Positions 61,564 to 64,000 of a stretch of 64,000 bases of DNA are shown here, in pieces. The position numbers and the translations under genes were made by a program. The stretch is taken from positions 62,001 through 126,000 of the forward strand of contig PHCC01000008.1 of NCBI GenBank assembly GCA_002842215.1. Direction: 5' to 3'. The notes under the pieces were generated by a model. It was given only the letters and a program-made list of their open reading frames with translations. It did no database searches and had not been told where the DNA came from. Position 1 is the first letter of the stretch, and the number at the start of each line of letters is the position of its first letter. This DNA comes from Betaproteobacteria bacterium HGW-Betaproteobacteria-9. GTDB lineage: Bacteria; Pseudomonadota; Gammaproteobacteria; Burkholderiales; Burkholderiaceae_C.

Positions 61564-62871
61564 TCAGGCTCCTGCCTTTTCAGCGGCTTTCAGTGCGCGC
61601 TTGAGGTCGTCGATCAGGTCGTCCGGGTCTTCCAGGCCAATGGAGAGGCGGATCGTGCCGGGGCCGATGCCGGCACCGGCCAGCGCTTCGTCGCTCATGC
61701 GGAAGTGCGTGGTGCTGGCCGGGTGGATCACCAGCGAGCGGCAGTCACCCACGTTGGCCAGGTGGCTGAAGAGTTTGAGCGCCTCGATAAAGGCCTTGCC
61801 CTGTTCGCGCGAGCCCTTGATGTCGAAGCTGAACACCGCGCCCGCGCCTTTCGCACCGTGCTTCAGCAGCTTCTGCGCCAGCGCGTGGCTGGGGTGCGAT
61901 TCCAGCAGCGGGTGGCCCACGCGGCCCACCAGCGGGTGGCCGGCGAGGAACTGAACCACCTTCTCGGTGTTGCTCATGTGGCGCTCCATGCGCAGCGACA
62001 GCGTCTCCAAACCTTGCAGGATCAGCCAGGCGCTGTGTGGACTCAGGCAGGCGCCGAAGTCCCGCAGGCCTTCGCGCCGCGCGCGCAGCAGGAAAGCGCC
62101 GACGGTGCTTTCTTCGCTGAAGGTCATGCCGTGGAAGCCGTCGTAGGGCTCGGTCAGTTCGGGGAATTGGCCGGAAGCGTCCCAGTCGAAGCTGCCGCCG
62201 TCCACCACCACGCCGCCGATCACGGTGCCGTGGCCGCTCAGGAACTTGGTGGCCGAGTGGTAGACCAGGTCGGCACCGTGCTCGAAAGGCTTGATGAGGT
62301 AGGGCGTGGTCAGCGTGCTGTCCACCAGCAGCGGCACCTTCGCTTCGTGCGCGATCTGCGCCACGGTCGGGATGTCCAGCACGTCCAGGCCCGGGTTGCC
62401 CACGGTTTCGCCAAAGAACAGCCGGGTGTTCGGCCGCACAGCGGCGCGCCAGCCGTCGATGTCGCCCGGTTTGACGAAGGTGGTCTCGATGCCGAAGCGG
62501 CGCAGTGTGTAGTGCAGCAGGTTCTGGCTGCCGCCGTAGAGCGCGGTGCTGGCGACGATGTGTGAACCCGCGCCCATGAGCGTGGCAATCGACAGGTGCA
62601 GCGCCGCTTGGCCGCTGGCGACCGAGATGGCGCCGATGCCGCCTTCGAGCGCCGCCATGCGCTGCTCGAACACCGCGTTGGTCGGGTTGCTGATGCGGCT
62701 GTAGACGTGGCCGGCGCGCTCCAGGTTGAACAGGGCCGCCGCGTGGTCGCTGGACTCGAAGACGAACGAGGTGGTGAGGTGGATGGGCACGGCGCGTGCG
62801 CCGGTGGCGTCGGGTGTGGCGCCGGCGTGCAGCGCCAGCGTGTCAAAGCCGGGGTCGGAATAACCGGGCAT
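61564..62871 (-). CDS. metY: O-acetylhomoserine aminocarboxypropyltransferase
   Basis: 435 residues. Cys/Met-metabolism PLP enzyme, with the pyridoxal lysine in YHSATKFLSGHGTVIGGVVV. Family features are PIHLTTSFVFESSDHAA and YSRISNPTNAVFEQRMAALE. The length and the long insertion after the lysine are typical of MetY rather than MetZ or MetB. It makes homocysteine from O-acetylhomoserine and sulfide. Confidence 0.9.
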   Translation of the reverse strand: MPGYSDPGFDTLALHAGATPDATGARAVPIHLTTSFVFESSDHAAALFNLERAGHVYSRISNPTNAVFEQRMAALEGGIGAISVASGQAALHLSIATLMGAGSHIVASTALYGGSQNLLHYTLRRFGIETTFVKPGDIDGWRAAVRPNTRLFFGETVGNPGLDVLDIPTVAQIAHEAKVPLLVDSTLTTPYLIKPFEHGADLVYHSATKFLSGHGTVIGGVVVDGGSFDWDASGQFPELTEPYDGFHGMTFSEESTVGAFLLRARREGLRDFGACLSPHSAWLILQGLETLSLRMERHMSNTEKVVQFLAGHPLVGRVGHPLLESHPSHALAQKLLKHGAKGAGAVFSFDIKGSREQGKAFIEALKLFSHLANVGDCRSLVIHPASTTHFRMSDEALAGAGIGPGTIRLSIGLEDPDDLIDDLKRALKAAEKAGA

Positions 62872-63003
62872 GGGGTCTGTCTCCTGTGTTGATGCAGCTC
62901 ACCCGCAACGGGTTGTATGCAGTGGTTTTCGGGTTTATTGTGGGCTATATTCCCATGCATGCCAGACCGGCTGGCGACACCAAACATTCCGAGGAGAACG
63001 GCG

Positions 63004-63471
63004 ATGAAAGTCAGTGACATCCTGCGCGTCAAGGGCGGAACCCTCTACACCTGCCACCCCGACGACACGCTGATTCAGTCGGCGGCCACGATGGCCGAGT
63101 TCGACATCGGTTCGCTGGCCGTCATGGAACACGGTGAGCTGGTGGGCATGTTGACCTTCCGGGAAGTGATCCACACGCTGGCCAAGAACAGCGGCGTGCT
63201 CGGTACCCGCGCGGTGCGCGCCGTGATGGACGATCACCCCATGAGCTGCACGCCCGAGACCGAGCTCGACGAAGTGCGCCCGCTCATGCTGGAGCGCCAC
63301 ACCCGTTACATGCCGGTGATGGACAACAAGATGCTCATGGGCGTGATCAGCTTCTACGACGTCGCCAAGGCCGTGGTCGACAGCCAGAACTTCGAGAACA
63401 AGATGCTCAAGGCCTACATCCGCGACTGGCCAGAAGACGAAACCGGCAAGACCGAGCCGAACTTTCCTTGA
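63004..63471 (+). CDS. CBS-domain-pair protein
   Basis: 155 residues from MKVSDILRVKGGTLYTCHPD, with GAGGAG upstream. Two CBS motifs (about 1-70, with IGSLAVMEHGELVGMLTFRE, and about 75-140, with YMPVMDNKMLMGVISFYDVA). Stand-alone CBS pairs bind adenine nucleotides and regulate partners. Divergent from metY. Confidence 0.9.
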   Translation: MKVSDILRVKGGTLYTCHPDDTLIQSAATMAEFDIGSLAVMEHGELVGMLTFREVIHTLAKNSGVLGTRAVRAVMDDHPMSCTPETELDEVRPLMLERHTRYMPVMDNKMLMGVISFYDVAKAVVDSQNFENKMLKAYIRDWPEDETGKTEPNFP

Positions 63472-63485
63472 TCGCGAATCCCTCC

Positions 63486-63520
63486 ATGAAAAACGCCCCG
63501 CGAACCGGGGCGTTTTTCAT
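63486..63520. terminator. Bidirectional terminator after the CBS gene
   Basis: ATGAAAAACGCCCCG pairs with CGGGGCGTTTTTCAT around a short loop. A-run and T-run flank a GC stem, so it can end transcription from both sides. Confidence 0.88.
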
Positions 63521-63557
63521 GGCAGAGCCGTTCGCGCGAAATGCCTTCAGGTCAGAA

Positions 63558-63636
63558 CACCGCGGGGCTGGCTTTGCCAGACCGCTGGTGTTGCCCCCAG
63601 CAGGGGGGTGACGCGCACAGCGCGGCGCGGGGGGTT
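63558..63636. repeat. Dispersed GC-rich repeat, family A copy 3
   Basis: CACCGCGGGGCTGGCTTTGC, then GGTGTTGCCCCCAGCAGGGG and GCGCGGCGCGG. Same element as at 2647-2733 and, inverted, 44327-44397. Located between a terminator and the end of phaZ. Confidence 0.6.
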
Positions 63637-64000
63637 ACTGTGCCCCGTGGATGTGGTCGCGCACCCGCGGATAAATCTGCTGGTTCCACCGGCGCCCGCT
63701 GAACACCCCGTAGTGGCCCACGCCGGTCTGGATGTGGTGGGTCTTCAGGTAAGGGCGCACGTTCGGGCACAGGTCCTGAGCGGCCACCGTCTGGCCCACG
63801 GCGCAGATGTCGTCGCGTTCGCCTTCGACCGTCATCAGCGCCGTGCGGCGGATCGCGGCCGGGTTCACGGTGCGGCCCTGGTAGGTGAGCACGCCGCGCG
63901 GCAAGTCGTAGGTCTGGAACACCTTTTCCACCGTCTCCAGATAAAACTCGGCCGGCAGGTCGTTCACCGCCAGGTATTCCTCGTAGAAGTCCTGGATCGT
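63635..64000 (-). CDS. phaZ: Intracellular poly(3-hydroxybutyrate) depolymerase, C-terminal part
   Basis: About 121 residues are visible; the gene continues past the right edge. Motifs DLPAEFYLETVEKVFQ, AAIRRTALMTVEGERDDICA and HIQTGVGHYGVFSGRRWNQQ are those of type I intracellular PHB depolymerase. It mobilises stored polyhydroxybutyrate, fitting a PHB-forming betaproteobacterium. Confidence 0.9.
   Translation of the reverse strand, partial: TIQDFYEEYLAVNDLPAEFYLETVEKVFQTYDLPRGVLTYQGRTVNPAAIRRTALMTVEGERDDICAVGQTVAAQDLCPNVRPYLKTHHIQTGVGHYGVFSGRRWNQQIYPRVRDHIHGAQ

Overview
The window looks like a chromosome segment of a Comamonadaceae betaproteobacterium (Hydrogenophaga/Acidovorax-like; genus is an inference). 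The evidence is high GC, the order gyrA-serC-pheA-tyrA-aroA/cmk-rpsA-ihfB-lapA-lapB with aroA and cmk fused, a tmRNA tag reading ANDERFALAA, an intracellular PHB depolymerase at the right edge, and GC-rich palindromic intergenic repeats of the kind common in this family.

Layout. 1-2620: end of a TRAP transporter permease, a DadA-type FAD oxidase and an Asp/Glu racemase-family protein. 2724-14408 (minus strand): the envelope, nucleoid, ribosome, aromatic amino acid and gyrase block. 14671-18578 (plus): OmpA-like protein, lipoprotein, secreted protein, ubiG and gph. 18592-18980: ssrA (tmRNA).

18981-35329 is a 16.3-kb integrated element inserted at the 3' end of ssrA. A 23-bp near-identical repeat of the tmRNA end marks the right junction. 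All its genes are on the plus strand: P4-type integrase, iteron array, zinc-ribbon membrane protein, promoter plus structured leader, a run of very small translationally coupled genes, a DNA-binding-like protein, an AlpA regulator behind an inverted-repeat operator, more small coupled genes, a coiled-coil protein, a 1057-aa phage tape measure protein, a primase/DUF927 helicase, a cos-like sequence, a small-terminase-like protein, and a second iteron array in inverted orientation. There is no capsid, portal, large terminase, tail tube, baseplate or lysis gene. This is the profile of a phage satellite (P4/PICI-like) that carries a tape measure gene alone. It is the best candidate in the window for an undescribed system.

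35417-44324: rsuA-like pseudouridine synthase, DUF2726 protein, EI24 protein, molybdopterin-binding-domain protein, then glnA with two NtrC sites and a sigma-54 promoter, followed by ntrB and ntrC. 44427-49715: xth, then a compact five-gene operon (thermostable-hemolysin family protein, AMP-dependent acyl ligase, heme-oxygenase-like metal oxidase, SDR, TPR protein) that looks like an uncharacterised small-molecule pathway. 49750-64000: folA, DMT transporter, thyA, GST, MFS transporter, FAD-linked oxidase, DUF2069, YihY, cytochrome P450, MocR regulator, DUF2917, alpha/beta hydrolase, metY, CBS protein and the C-terminal part of phaZ.

Two dispersed repeat families occur. One member of the second lies in frame inside the coding sequence of aroA. 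Everything here was read by eye. Family names rest on motif recognition, and no database search was run.
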